Part shown: one piece after another, positions 6,284 to 13,972 of the stretch
Position numbering within the stretch: the first letter of the stretch is position 1
Layout: every line of letters begins with the position of its first letter
Source of the DNA: a virus
IMG/VR virus record: IMGVR_UViG_3300030451_001422
Span: 1 to 31,471 of that record
Direction: 5' to 3' (one strand)
DNA length: 31,471 nucleotides
The notes under the pieces: generated by a model
What the model was told of the DNA's origin: nothing
The model's database searches: none
Seen by the model: only the letters and a program-made list of their open reading frames with translations
Made by a program: the position numbers and the translations under genes

Positions 6284-8263
6284 TTATTCTTCTTCCTCCA
6301 AAGATTGTCCCATCTGGTCTACCAACATGCCTAATTGCATCACCTTTTCTTTTTCTTTAGCTTTCGTAGAGCTTTTAATTTCACTCAATTGTGATTTAAA
6401 CTTCTCAACTTCTGTGCGTTTTCTAGAAGAAACCTGCTCACGTTCAGATGTTTGTAAATCACCGCTTAGCTTCTTAACTTGATTTTCAAGCTGTGTGATA
6501 TATTGTTGCATTTGTGCCATTTGTCCTTTTCTTTGAAGAACACCTTCTTTGTCAAAGATTTCAGTTTTCTTTAAAACCTCGACGTCATCTACCAGTCCAA
6601 GTTTATACGCATCAAGATACATGTTGTATTCAGATACCTTGTTGCTAGGCAAAGTTGAACCTGATATAATGCGAATATCATGTTGACCTAGTTGAATATC
6701 ATTCTCTATAGTTAACAATTCAGTTCGCTTATCATCGTACAATCTCATATTAACTGTAAATTCAGTAATATCATTGTTTGGTTGTACAATTCTAAATGTT
6801 TTTGCAAATCTGTAGTGGTCTTTACATAAGTTATAAACTACTTGACCAACCATTGCCAAACTTGCTTCAATATCTCTTAATTTTGATTTACCTCTAGATT
6901 CTCCCATTTCTGATAAAAGCATAGTACCTCTAACAGACTCTGGAGCATTGTCTTTAAACCCTTGTAGTAATTCAGGTATACCAAAATTTAAATCTATGTA
7001 TTTTTCTACTCTGTCAATTAAATAATAAAACTCGCTCGTTAAAGGAGCAGGTTGTGGGTAATGAGGTTCTCCAAACTCTGGATTATATTCAATCACAGCA
7101 TTTGGGTTTGCCCAATCTTTTTCTAATTGACTTACACTATCTACACTTCCTTCTGGTATTAAAAGTTTTAAACCAGCAGCAGATTGAGCGTGTGACAAGG
7201 TTAAAGAGAATAACTTGTTTAAAAGTCTCTGAGAGTCCTTAACCTTGTTCACATCTGACTTTGGATAGGGAGTATTTGTCCAAATGTTCGTGAATGGAAC
7301 AATTGGATAGATATCAGTGTTTAATATACGCTCATAAAGTAGTGTGTCTCCAATGCTACTGCATTGTGCAATTCTTGTTTGTTGTATTTCTTCAACTTGT
7401 ATAGCTCCAGATTCTATAGCTTTTTCTGTTTCCTCTTCTTGAATAACTTGAAGATAAACTTCAGGGTCAACTATTTTCTCTGCACCAGTTAAAGTATTAA
7501 ATAATCTATAGTAAGGAACTCTTACTTTGTAAAATCTATCAAGTATTTGATATTTTTGATTTACATTATAATCTAAATCTTTTGCTTCAGCAGGAGTTAA
7601 AACATTATTACTGTTTTTTAAATTAGATGTTGGATAATCTTCTCCATATAAAGAATTTACACCAACTTCTATATCATCAATCATTTCTTCTAACTGAGGA
7701 TATAAGTCTAAAACTTGCTGTTTGGTTAAAAAAGTAGACAATATCATTCCTGACGCATCATTAAAAAATCTATCTCTAGATGCTGGGTCTACATATACTC
7801 TAAAAGGGTCTACGTGTGTATACTTTACCTCTCCTCTTCCATAATCTGCATCAGGGTCAACATATACATACATATATCCCAGTCCAGTAACAGCATAATC
7901 GTGTACTACTTGTTTAAAAGTACTATCACCGTTTGAAATGTCCCATACATATTCTAATATAGTTCTCCAAACGTTTGCTAATTTATTATCAGAATCTTCT
8001 CTTGCAATCACAGAAAACCTTGCTGGTCTAGCTGTAAGTAAAGATTTCAATTTATCAACAGCTGCATATACTCTGTCAATAACAAAATCAGCCTGCCCTA
8101 CTGCTTGTAAAGCATCTGATTCATCGTTGCTATAATGATTTCCCAAAGTAAAATCTACTGCATTTCTTGCTTCAGCGTCCCACTGCTCTCTAGCGTCTCT
8201 CCAACGCCTAAAGAGTTCTTTAGATATTTGTGGTTTGCTTTTATTATCGTCGTAGTTTGCCAT
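6284..8263 (-). CDS. Portal protein, 659 aa
   Basis: The length and layout fit the dodecameric portal of podovirus/P22-like type. The N-terminal helical domain contains FRRWRDAREQWDAEARNAVDF (about residues 18-40), then the conserved DFVIDRVYAAVDKLKSLLTARPARF region. A central domain has VKYTHVDPFRVYVDPASR (about 145-165), characteristic of portal wings and stem. A long C-terminal coiled-coil (about 560-659) would form the barrel or tail extension. It follows large terminase and precedes scaffold, as in canonical packaging operons. A promoter candidate lies in the gap after terL. The start has GGGAG only three bases upstream, which is short but the best available. Confidence 0.88.
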   Translation of the reverse strand: MANYDDNKSKPQISKELFRRWRDAREQWDAEARNAVDFTLGNHYSNDESDALQAVGQADFVIDRVYAAVDKLKSLLTARPARFSVIAREDSDNKLANVWRTILEYVWDISNGDSTFKQVVHDYAVTGLGYMYVYVDPDADYGRGEVKYTHVDPFRVYVDPASRDRFFNDASGMILSTFLTKQQVLDLYPQLEEMIDDIEVGVNSLYGEDYPTSNLKNSNNVLTPAEAKDLDYNVNQKYQILDRFYKVRVPYYRLFNTLTGAEKIVDPEVYLQVIQEEETEKAIESGAIQVEEIQQTRIAQCSSIGDTLLYERILNTDIYPIVPFTNIWTNTPYPKSDVNKVKDSQRLLNKLFSLTLSHAQSAAGLKLLIPEGSVDSVSQLEKDWANPNAVIEYNPEFGEPHYPQPAPLTSEFYYLIDRVEKYIDLNFGIPELLQGFKDNAPESVRGTMLLSEMGESRGKSKLRDIEASLAMVGQVVYNLCKDHYRFAKTFRIVQPNNDITEFTVNMRLYDDKRTELLTIENDIQLGQHDIRIISGSTLPSNKVSEYNMYLDAYKLGLVDDVEVLKKTEIFDKEGVLQRKGQMAQMQQYITQLENQVKKLSGDLQTSEREQVSSRKRTEVEKFKSQLSEIKSSTKAKEKEKVMQLGMLVDQMGQSLEEEE

Positions 8264-8289
8264 ATACTCCCAATTTGTATTTTACGTCT

Positions 8290-8319
8290 AAAATAACAAC
8301 TTTACGACGTTGTTGTCAA
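8290..8319 (-). promoter_or_regulatory. Promoter candidate for the portal/head genes, with internal dyad
   Basis: On the minus strand TTGACA (8314-8319) is followed after 18 bases by TATTTT (8290-8295), upstream of the portal start. The spacer carries an inverted repeat, AACAAC (8295-8300) and GTTGTT (8309-8314), that could be an operator. The -35 is perfect and the -10 is only fair. Confidence 0.4.
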
Positions 8320-8327
8320 GAAAAAAA

Positions 8328-9914
8328 TTATATTTTTTGTCCAGTAATCCAACTTACTGCTCTAGATGCAACGCTTTTCTCTTTATTTAACATTCTTTCT
8401 TCGAATTTATCTCTATCTACAGCGTTACTTTTTGGAGGCTTTGCTGTTGTTACAGCATACCATAAACCATCAAGAAGGTCGTCGTTTCTACCTTTTGGAA
8501 ACTCATACATTTCATCTACTATTTCTTGATGTTCTTTTTTGATGTAAAGCTTTCTACCATTTACAATAGGACATAGTAGTGCTTCTAGTCTGTCTTCTTT
8601 TTTAATACCACCAGGTGGCCTAACACCTTGAGACAATCCAGGTGCTAGTTTTCTATCTTTACCTGCTAACTTATTAACATGGTCTTTAATTAATCCTTGT
8701 GCTCCAACTTTTTCTACATTCACCCTTCTAACTGGGTGATATTTTCTAGCAATGTCTATAATTTGTTTTGGCATATCATATAAAGGAGAATGTTCTCTAT
8801 AGTAATCAATTAAATATATATTTCTTTCACTATCTATTCCGATAGTTACAATCACTTGATAGTCGCTTTTTGCATTTGCTTCATAAGCTAAGTCTACTCC
8901 CATATATACATTTACTGGTATAGCAGCCTCATCTATCATCATATAATTAAAACCATTTCTATTTTCCAAGTATCCTCTATAGTTATGTATTCTATCTATT
9001 AAGAACTTAGCATTTTCTACATCTCTTGCTTCATTTAAATATTCTTGTGCAAATTTATGAACAAGACCCATGTCTGTGAATCTGCTTTTAATATCAAGAA
9101 GTTTTTCTTTTGTAAAATAATTTGGCCATAAAGGTATTCCATCTAATATGGCCTTCTTATACATAACAGCCCAGGCTGATTTTCTATTATCTTTCTGAGC
9201 GTCTAACCAGCCGTCGTAAACTCCCTGCAGGAATGAATCGTAATGGACTATTGTACCAATAAGCCATATGGAACCTTCGTTTTCTTTGGAGTTTTCTAGA
9301 GCGGGTTCTACTGTGGACATTACCCATTCTTTAATTTCCTTTCTTCTATCTGGTGTTTTTGTATTTAACTCTGACTCAAAGTCATCAAGTATAATATTAG
9401 TATAACGTAATCCCAACTGCGAACGTCCACGCAATCTTTGAGATGTACCTTTTGCAATAATTCTATCTCCTCTAGCTGTAGTAAATTCTTTTTCTGTCCA
9501 CTTACTACCTTTTAAGTCACCAAAATAATATTGTAAAGCAGGATTCATATCAATATGGTTTTGTATATATTTAATATGGTCAATAGCCTGTGACTGTTCT
9601 TCAGATACCCAAGCAATAAATTGTTTTTTCTCTGGAGGTGCAAAATACAACTGATATAACAATGCCGTTTTTGCAAGAGTTGATTTAGCATGACCTCTAG
9701 GCAATATAATGCAGACTCTTTTTTCATCGCCTAGTAACAGGTCACTTAGCTCGTATTGGTATGGAGCAGGGCTAGATTTCATAAAATCTTCTGGTAAAAA
9801 CATTTGACCAAAAGTTATTATGTCTTTTCTAGCTAATTCTAATGCTTTTTCTTTCTGATTTAAATCAGGAGGTATAATATTAAATTGCTGGGGTTTGTTC
9901 GAATTTTTTTTCAT
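8328..9914 (-). CDS. terL: Terminase large subunit, 528 aa
   Basis: This is the DNA-packaging motor. The ATPase domain shows Walker A LPRGHAKST (residues 71-79), Walker B IILDDFE (174-180) and the GTSQRLRGRS motif (156-165) typical of this family. The C-terminal RNase H-like nuclease domain starts near VYMGVDLAYE, with Asp 341 as its first metal ligand, and later NDDLLDGLWYAV supplies another conserved Asp pair. The length is normal. The gene overlaps the upstream cyclotransferase-like gene by 35 bases. The ribosome site is weak (AGGG close to ATG), so an alternative start a few codons away is possible. The call itself is secure. Confidence 0.95.
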   Translation of the reverse strand: MKKNSNKPQQFNIIPPDLNQKEKALELARKDIITFGQMFLPEDFMKSSPAPYQYELSDLLLGDEKRVCIILPRGHAKSTLAKTALLYQLYFAPPEKKQFIAWVSEEQSQAIDHIKYIQNHIDMNPALQYYFGDLKGSKWTEKEFTTARGDRIIAKGTSQRLRGRSQLGLRYTNIILDDFESELNTKTPDRRKEIKEWVMSTVEPALENSKENEGSIWLIGTIVHYDSFLQGVYDGWLDAQKDNRKSAWAVMYKKAILDGIPLWPNYFTKEKLLDIKSRFTDMGLVHKFAQEYLNEARDVENAKFLIDRIHNYRGYLENRNGFNYMMIDEAAIPVNVYMGVDLAYEANAKSDYQVIVTIGIDSERNIYLIDYYREHSPLYDMPKQIIDIARKYHPVRRVNVEKVGAQGLIKDHVNKLAGKDRKLAPGLSQGVRPPGGIKKEDRLEALLCPIVNGRKLYIKKEHQEIVDEMYEFPKGRNDDLLDGLWYAVTTAKPPKSNAVDRDKFEERMLNKEKSVASRAVSWITGQKI

Positions 9915-10284
9915 ATACCCTATCTAGCATAATTAATGTTTTCATAGAATGCCAATCTCCATCTGGCACTTCTGTAAAAGTTTTAGACTTGTCCCACAAC
10001 TTAGGACCAGCGACATAAATCCAAGCTTTTTCAGTATCTCCGTTATCTAGCTCTACATTTACTGTTGTTCTAATGTATAAACCTCCATCAACGTTTTCAT
10101 ATTCGTCATACATATTAAGTTCTTCATCAGTTACGTCTATAAGCTCTACAACAGCTCCTTTACCTTTTTCATTCTTAATAATAGCAGGAAATGATTGTGT
10201 TCCAGGGAATACCAAGCTAAAACCTTCTATTTTACCTTTGTCTGGATAATCTCTTCTTAATGTTCCATATACAGCTAATCTCAT
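9880..10284 (-). CDS. Gamma-glutamylcyclotransferase / AIG2-like protein, 134 aa
   Basis: The family fold is recognisable from VYGTLRR at residues 5-11 (the glycine/nucleotide-like loop of the GGCT fold) and from DEYENVDGGLYIR, where Glu 63 matches the catalytic glutamate of D-x-Y-E. The usual AWIYVAG strand follows. Known GGCT enzymes cyclise a gamma-glutamyl group to 5-oxoproline and release the amine, or act on gamma-glutamylamines (BtrG, GGACT). Comparative-genomic work on amidoligases linked AIG2-like proteins with GS-fold amidoligases and class II amidotransferases, both encoded elsewhere in this window. Here the gene is wedged between a zinc ribbon (ATGA overlap) and terL. Its substrate is unknown. 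Confidence 0.8.
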   Translation of the reverse strand: MRLAVYGTLRRDYPDKGKIEGFSLVFPGTQSFPAIIKNEKGKGAVVELIDVTDEELNMYDEYENVDGGLYIRTTVNVELDNGDTEKAWIYVAGPKLWDKSKTFTEVPDGDWHSMKTLIMLDRVYEKKFEQTPAI

Positions 10285-10508
10285 GAATATCCTACCTCTC
10301 TTACTATACCTAAGTCAGTTATTTCAAAATCAGTATCATACATAGTCAAACAATTAATACATTTTAATCTATTTGTATCTTTTGTTTTAATATCCCAAAT
10401 ATATACTGCAGTTTTTCTTAAATGGTATGAACAGATGTGACAGCGCTTATTTCTCGCGTGTGACTTTAACTTCTTCCAGTTTTTTGACTTCTTTCCCTTG
10501 AATTGCAT
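10281..10508 (-). CDS. Zinc-ribbon protein overlapping terS, 75 aa
   Basis: Two CxxC knuckles, CHIC (residues 23-26) and CINC (50-53), separated by 23 residues, form a probable four-cysteine zinc ribbon. The N-terminus is very basic (KGKKSKNWKKLKSHARNKR). The start at 10508 is supported by an AGGAG seven bases upstream, although it lies 62 bases inside the small terminase gene, so the last part of terS is read in two frames. The stop overlaps the next gene by ATGA. A packaging or DNA-binding accessory role is possible. Confidence 0.7.
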   Translation of the reverse strand: MQFKGKKSKNWKKLKSHARNKRCHICSYHLRKTAVYIWDIKTKDTNRLKCINCLTMYDTDFEITDLGIVREVGYS

Positions 10509-11202
10509 TTAGTTGCTCCTTCGTAAATCCTTGGAACAATGTTACAGATTCTGTTTGTTTTTCTGTATCCATCATACCAGAAAGTTTCATTAATGTTGTT
10601 ATAGCAGTAAGTTTATCTCTATCAGATGTACCACCTTTATCTATTATATCACGCATTTCTTCTAATAGATATAAAGGTGTAATCTCTGCTTCTGCTAAAT
10701 ATTTATCTATTTCTTCTCTAATCAATTTTTTCACCCTATCAGTTTTTAATAATAGTTTTGCTTGTGATTTAGCATAATCTTCTTTTTTACTAGGAAAAGC
10801 TTTCATATATGCTTCAACCACATCATCTCCTTTTGCTACGTACTTGCTAAACAAAAATTCTTTTTCTGTTGCGTGTTTACGTTCTTTCTTTCTAACAGAA
10901 GGAGATTTACCTTCAGTTGAAAAGGTGTGCATGTTTGTTCTCATTGGGCCATCCATATTAACTTTGTCGGAGCATATAAAAGAACCTATGATAGTTCTTA
11001 TAAACGTGGTTTCTTTTTTAGATTTTCTAAGAATACCTAAATGTAAAACCTGACAAACGTTTCCGTCATCCGTTAAAACCCAATCACCTGTATTTGAATG
11101 TCTCCAATCAGTAACTAAAGAAACACCACTATGATGTTCTCTAAACTCAGATTCACTCTCGTAAAGGTAGTGTGTCACACCTTTAACAACTCTTTCTAAC
11201 AT
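10447..11202 (-). CDS. terS: Terminase small subunit with extra N-terminal domain, 251 aa
   Basis: The C-terminal half (about residues 105-215) has the helix-turn-helix and oligomerisation look of small terminases: KEFLFSKYVAKGDDVVEAYMKAFP, then AKLLLKTDRVKKLIREEIDKYL and a later helix pair EEMRDIIDKGG...KLTAITTLMKLSGM. The order small before large terminase supports it, with a zinc ribbon and a cyclotransferase-like gene between the two. Residues 1-100 form an additional beta-rich domain with DWVLTDDGNVCQVLHLG and YxRTIIGSF-like strands, not needed in most TerS proteins. Function: recognises viral DNA and hands it to TerL. The very end is overlapped by the next gene in another frame. Confidence 0.8.
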   Translation of the reverse strand: MLERVVKGVTHYLYESESEFREHHSGVSLVTDWRHSNTGDWVLTDDGNVCQVLHLGILRKSKKETTFIRTIIGSFICSDKVNMDGPMRTNMHTFSTEGKSPSVRKKERKHATEKEFLFSKYVAKGDDVVEAYMKAFPSKKEDYAKSQAKLLLKTDRVKKLIREEIDKYLAEAEITPLYLLEEMRDIIDKGGTSDRDKLTAITTLMKLSGMMDTEKQTESVTLFQGFTKEQLNAIQGKEVKKLEEVKVTREK

Positions 11203-11209
11203 AATTTAA

Positions 11210-11443
11210 CTATTTTTCTTCTTTTTCGTCAACGTCTTTTTCAAGTTCGTCAATTACGAATCTAATATAGTTATTAGCAAGAAAACGTAGTTCATTAGCT
11301 TGTTGGTCTAATCTCATCAATTGACCAGCAAGTTCATTAGCTCTATTGTACTGAGCTTGTGCTTCTTCTGTTAAATCAGAATATAAGAACTCTATTTCCT
11401 TACCATCATTCATTATAGTTAGCTTTTCTTCTTTCTTAGCCAT
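11210..11443 (-). CDS. Small acidic helical protein, 77 aa
   Basis: A short beta segment (KLTIMNDGKEIEFLYSDL) is followed by an amphipathic helix with regular Leu/Ala/Asn spacing (AQYNRANELAGQLMRLDQQ). The tail is acidic. The arrangement recalls the short phage/cyanobacterial DUF6447-type proteins, though I cannot confirm this. AGGAG lies just before the ATG. It sits eight bases upstream of terS in the same transcript. Confidence 0.6.
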   Translation of the reverse strand: MAKKEEKLTIMNDGKEIEFLYSDLTEEAQAQYNRANELAGQLMRLDQQANELRFLANNYIRFVIDELEKDVDEKEEK

Positions 11444-11454
11444 GTTCTCTCCTA

Positions 11455-12186
11455 TTACAGTGGTCTCACCATTGGTGGTGCGTGTTCTTCTAGTTTTCTA
11501 TGTAATAACTCTAATATCTCTACATCTGCGACATTATGGTCATATACATACTTTAAAGACTTTTTATCGCCCCATCTTGCTTTTTGCCAGTATTCTGGTT
11601 TGATTCTTGTTTTACCATCAATACCAAAAAACTCTGTTGCAGCTTGCAAAGATGAACGATGTAGCTTTAATTTGGACCTAACTACATAATATAGGTCTTT
11701 ATGTGACTTTTGCTTGTACATAGGGAAGTATGTTCCGTGATATAGAGCTCTAGTTCTAATAAACGGAATATCAAACCTAGTACCATAATAAGTCATAATA
11801 ACATCGTATTTGTTCATTTCGTCTACTAAAAGCTCAACAATACGTGCATCTGACTTTTCTGACATAAGTTCTTCTCTTGTAATACAAGCACCAGCAACTT
11901 TCTTTACGCCTCTTCCTTTTATACACCAAGAAAGCATAACGTCAATATTAGCGCTAAACCCAGTAGATTCAATATCTAGGTACCCAATAGTAATCTCGTG
12001 CCCAGTTTTGTATCTTTTAGGTTTTCTAAACCCTAATGATTCTATTTTTCTAGTTACTGCCTTATACGTTCTATTGTATCCTGCTAGCCTTACTTCTTGG
12101 TACAGTTGAAATGCAGACTTGTTTGTCTTTTCATACTGATGTAGTATTACTATTTCTTCATCTGACCATAGTTTTCTTTTAGCCAT
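11455..12186 (-). CDS. HTH-fused DEDD 3'-5' exonuclease (YprB/RNase H-like), 243 aa
   Basis: Residues 1-60 look like a SANT/Myb-like helix-turn-helix DNA-binding segment (LWSDEEIVILHQYE ... YKAVTRKIESLGFRKPKR). Residues 65-230 are an RNase H-fold nuclease. Motif I is LDIESTGF (Asp 71, Glu 73), motif II TYYGTRFDIPFIRTRAL (Asp 139), and the last motif YVYDHNVADVEIL (Asp 221), matching the DEDD exonuclease superfamily of the YprB type. A 3'-5' exonuclease acting on DNA or RNA is expected. The one-base overlap with the upstream gene places it in the early part of the packaging transcript. Confidence 0.8.
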   Translation of the reverse strand: MAKRKLWSDEEIVILHQYEKTNKSAFQLYQEVRLAGYNRTYKAVTRKIESLGFRKPKRYKTGHEITIGYLDIESTGFSANIDVMLSWCIKGRGVKKVAGACITREELMSEKSDARIVELLVDEMNKYDVIMTYYGTRFDIPFIRTRALYHGTYFPMYKQKSHKDLYYVVRSKLKLHRSSLQAATEFFGIDGKTRIKPEYWQKARWGDKKSLKYVYDHNVADVEILELLHRKLEEHAPPMVRPL

Positions 12187-12389
12187 TACTTGCCTCTTTC
12201 ATTATTAGTATAATTCTTATGCAGTTCTAATGCAACAGCAGATAAATAAACACAAAGGTCTAATAACTCCTCAATGCTCTCTTTCAGATTGTCACGAGTT
12301 CCGTCAATCGGCACCTGTTCGCCGTATTTTTTGGCGCCTATATCAAGCCTCTCTTTTATCATGCTTAGTATTTGGTCGTTATTTGTCAT
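12186..12389 (-). CDS. MazG-like nucleotide pyrophosphohydrolase, 67 aa
   Basis: A short all-helical protein. KERLDIGAKKYGEQVPID is the start of the MazG-like/dUTPase-like alpha-helical fold, and KESIEELLDLCVYLSA carries the metal-binding acidic cluster Glu 37, Glu 40, Glu 41 and Asp 44. Such phage enzymes hydrolyse (d)NTPs to monophosphates or act on alarmones. It is at the minimal size and probably dimerises. It overlaps both neighbours (ATGA upstream, one base downstream). Confidence 0.7.
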   Translation of the reverse strand: MTNNDQILSMIKERLDIGAKKYGEQVPIDGTRDNLKESIEELLDLCVYLSAVALELHKNYTNNERGK

Positions 12390-12571
12390 TTCTTAGGAAA
12401 ATCCTCCATATCTGGCCTGTCTTCCTGGTCTCTAAGTACTTTTTCGTACCTTTTCCAGTCTAGGTTCTTACTTATCTTTTCAAGAGCATCTAATTCTTGC
12501 TGTAATTTCTGAACAATGTCAGTTCTACCTAGACTTTTGAATTTTAAGATTGCTTTTCTGATTTCTTCCAC
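12386..12571 (-). CDS. Small hypothetical helical protein with GTG start, 61 aa
   Basis: The start is GTG at 12569-12571, supported by TAGGAG seven bases before it; no ATG is nearer. The product is charged and helical (RKAILKFKSLGRTDIVQKLQ...DWKRYEKVLRDQ), with no known motif. It overlaps the metallopeptidase gene by 28 bases and the MazG-like gene by four. It is supported by coupling and the ribosome site; function is unknown. Confidence 0.55.
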   Translation of the reverse strand: MEEIRKAILKFKSLGRTDIVQKLQQELDALEKISKNLDWKRYEKVLRDQEDRPDMEDFPKK

Positions 12572-12843
12572 AGATAATCTCCTATTCCTAGTTGAAATAA
12601 ACCATTACTTATAGCTTCTATCTGCCTTTCATCGTGTTCTAAGCCAGTATTATAGAAAATGGCGTGTAAAACCTCGTGAATTAGTGTTTCTTGCATTCTA
12701 GATGCTGCTATTTCATCGTTTATGTAAATAATATTCTCTTTTACTTCGTGTCTACCGTATAATTCTTTACGTGGGTTTTCGTGTTTAAGCTCGTCAACCA
12801 GTATTTCATACGTATGTCCACCTATATTTAGTTTTCTTATCAT
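12544..12843 (-). CDS. Zincin-like metallopeptidase, 99 aa
   Basis: The HExxH zinc motif is present as HEVLH at residues 56-60, within ETLIHEVLHAIFYNTG, and Glu 69 or Glu 76 could be the third ligand. The preceding strand YINDEI fits the minimal zincin core of phage ImmA-like or SprT-like peptidases. It is the first gene of the minus-strand arm, with a strong GGGAGGG before the ATG, so it may be expressed early. A target such as a host protein or a phage precursor is not indicated by the sequence. Confidence 0.7.
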   Translation of the reverse strand: MIRKLNIGGHTYEILVDELKHENPRKELYGRHEVKENIIYINDEIAASRMQETLIHEVLHAIFYNTGLEHDERQIEAISNGLFQLGIGDYLWKKSEKQS

Positions 12844-12988
12844 TTTTACCCTCCCAGTCGGTAAATGTGTACATAAAATTTAGTACGTTTGTCTTTTGTG
12901 TATGCAACTTACATTCATTTTCTTACAGCAGTCAAGTAAATAATACAAATAAATAAAAATAAATCTTTAACAACAGGTAAGAAATATC

Positions 12989-13018
12989 TTGACAACAAAA
13001 ATTTTTTCTTTGTACCTT
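12989..13018 (+). promoter_or_regulatory. Promoter candidate with perfect -35
   Basis: TTGACA at 12989-12994 is followed after 18 bases by a weak TACCTT (13013-13018). The first copy of the 16-bp direct repeat starts at 13020 and would overlap the transcript start. Confidence 0.3.
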
Positions 13019-13019
13019 C

Positions 13020-13085
13020 TAATACTCGGTGCTCTTAATTATATAGTGTTATTAAATCTTTTCTTTATATAATACTCGGTGCTCT
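13020..13085. repeat. Two identical 16-bp direct repeats, 50 bp apart
   Basis: TAATACTCGGTGCTCT occurs at 13020-13035 and 13070-13085, with starts 50 bp apart, close to five helical turns. Each copy contains the end of a -10-like hexamer (TCTAAT and TATAAT). They could be tandem binding sites or two copies of a phage promoter core. Confidence 0.75.
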
Positions 13086-13240
13086 AGAGACCCTTTTCAA
13101 AATTTTACCCGCCGAAATTTTTCAAAACACAAAAAAAATAATATTAACAACAAAAAACCAAACCGCCGCCCTTGGTTGAAAAAATGGCCAAGATTGTGTG
13201 TGCTTCTTTTTTCCACAATAGGGGTCGGGTCTTTTTCCAA

Positions 13241-13253
13241 TTAGAAATTCTAA
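13241..13253. promoter_or_regulatory. Inverted repeat, operator candidate
   Basis: TTAGAA and TTCTAA form a perfect dyad around a single A, upstream of the plus-strand start region. The size suits a small homodimeric regulator. Confidence 0.3.
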
Positions 13254-13335
13254 AATTAGGTTGAAAATTTGGATTTCGTATATATAGGTTAAAAACGTCA
13301 AATAAGGGCTAATTTGCCCTCTTAAAATGATTTAT

Positions 13336-13363
13336 TTGCATATTCCTATTACTTTTGTATATT
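13336..13363 (+). promoter_or_regulatory. Sigma70-like promoter of the 46-aa gene
   Basis: TTGCAT (13336-13341), a 16-base spacer and TATATT (13358-13363) place the transcript start near 13370, leaving a leader of about 35 bases with an AAAGGA ribosome site. Confidence 0.55.
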
Positions 13364-13404
13364 GTAGTATGATAAATATTAACACTAAACGAAAGGACGT
13401 CAAG

Positions 13405-13545
13405 ATGAGACCTACTTTTTCTATGAGTAAGGCCAAAGATAGGGCGGTAATATGGAATATTATTGCTCGTCATAGTCGTAATCGTTTCACTTTGGGTGGC
13501 GAAGTTAAGACTGTGAAGTACGATGATTGGTCTAACATTAGATAG
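13405..13545 (+). CDS. Small basic protein, 46 aa
   Basis: The start at ATG 13405 is preferred over the upstream in-frame ATGs because AAAGGA lies seven bases before it and the promoter lies between them. The protein is basic and compact (RPTFSMSKAKDRAVIWNIIARHSRNRFTL, then Gly/Lys/Asp/Trp), with an amphipathic helix followed by short strands. It has its own promoter and its own terminator, like an isolated early inhibitor or regulator gene. The 14-base segment coding for KDRAV is repeated at the terminator. No family is recognised. Confidence 0.6.
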   Translation: MRPTFSMSKAKDRAVIWNIIARHSRNRFTLGGEVKTVKYDDWSNIR

Positions 13546-13561
13546 TACCAAGTACAAAGAT

Positions 13562-13594
13562 AGGGCGGTGTGTAAAAGCATCGCCTTTCTTTTT
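13562..13594 (+). terminator. Rho-independent terminator
   Basis: A nine-pair stem with two G-T pairs (13562-13570 with 13579-13587) and an 8-base loop is followed by TTTCTTTTT. It ends the transcript of the 46-residue gene. Confidence 0.75.
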
Positions 13595-13773
13595 ATATAT
13601 TTTAAAAATAAAAGATACTAGCTGAAGTAATTACAATTTTTTTTAGCAGCTAGACAGATTCGCCGAAATCCTTAAAATCGGGCAAATATGACCATAAAAA
13701 ACATATAGAGACCTATAATAAGAGGGAAGGGGCAGTTTTGAAAGTGGTAAATAAAAATAGTAGACACATTTTT

Positions 13774-13860
13774 AATTATACATAACATTTATTATATTCA
13801 ATTAATTATACATAATCCTTATTATGCTTAATCAATTATACATAATATATATTATACTTA
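13774..13860. repeat. Three iteron-like 27-bp repeats at exact 30-bp period
   Basis: Units at 13774-13800, 13804-13830 and 13834-13860 all begin AATTATACATAA and continue with a TATTAT-type right half. The 3-bp spacers keep an exact 30-bp period. The right half of each unit mirrors the left, so each can form a dyad. Confidence 0.85.
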
Positions 13861-13972
13861 AATCATCAAAAAAATATATATATCCTTATATAAACCTTAG
13901 CTGAATCTTTTTTAAAATTTCAATGTTTTTTTAGTTTGGCTAGATTATAGACGCATTTTTAAATATAGGGGT

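Larger units (their letters stand above)
12844..13404. other. Divergent intergenic region between the two arms
   Basis: About 560 bases of AT-rich sequence with no convincing gene. It contains a 16-bp direct repeat pair, a TTGACA-type promoter candidate, an inverted repeat TTAGAA-A-TTCTAA (13241-13253), a small AGGGC/GCCCT hairpin (13305-13320) and a promoter for the 46-codon gene. It is the start point of both the minus packaging arm and the plus early arm. Confidence 0.7.

Noticed and set aside
13309-13581. 90-codon minus-strand frame across the 46-aa gene
   Set aside because: It has no ribosome site, crosses the promoter and terminator of the plus gene and has no protein-like pattern.
13774-13860. 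Possible CRISPR array from 30-bp periodicity
   Set aside because: The units abut with only 3-bp spacers, so there are no unique spacer segments; it is a tandem iteron-like repeat. The Cas4-like nuclease has no Cas1/Cas2 companions.
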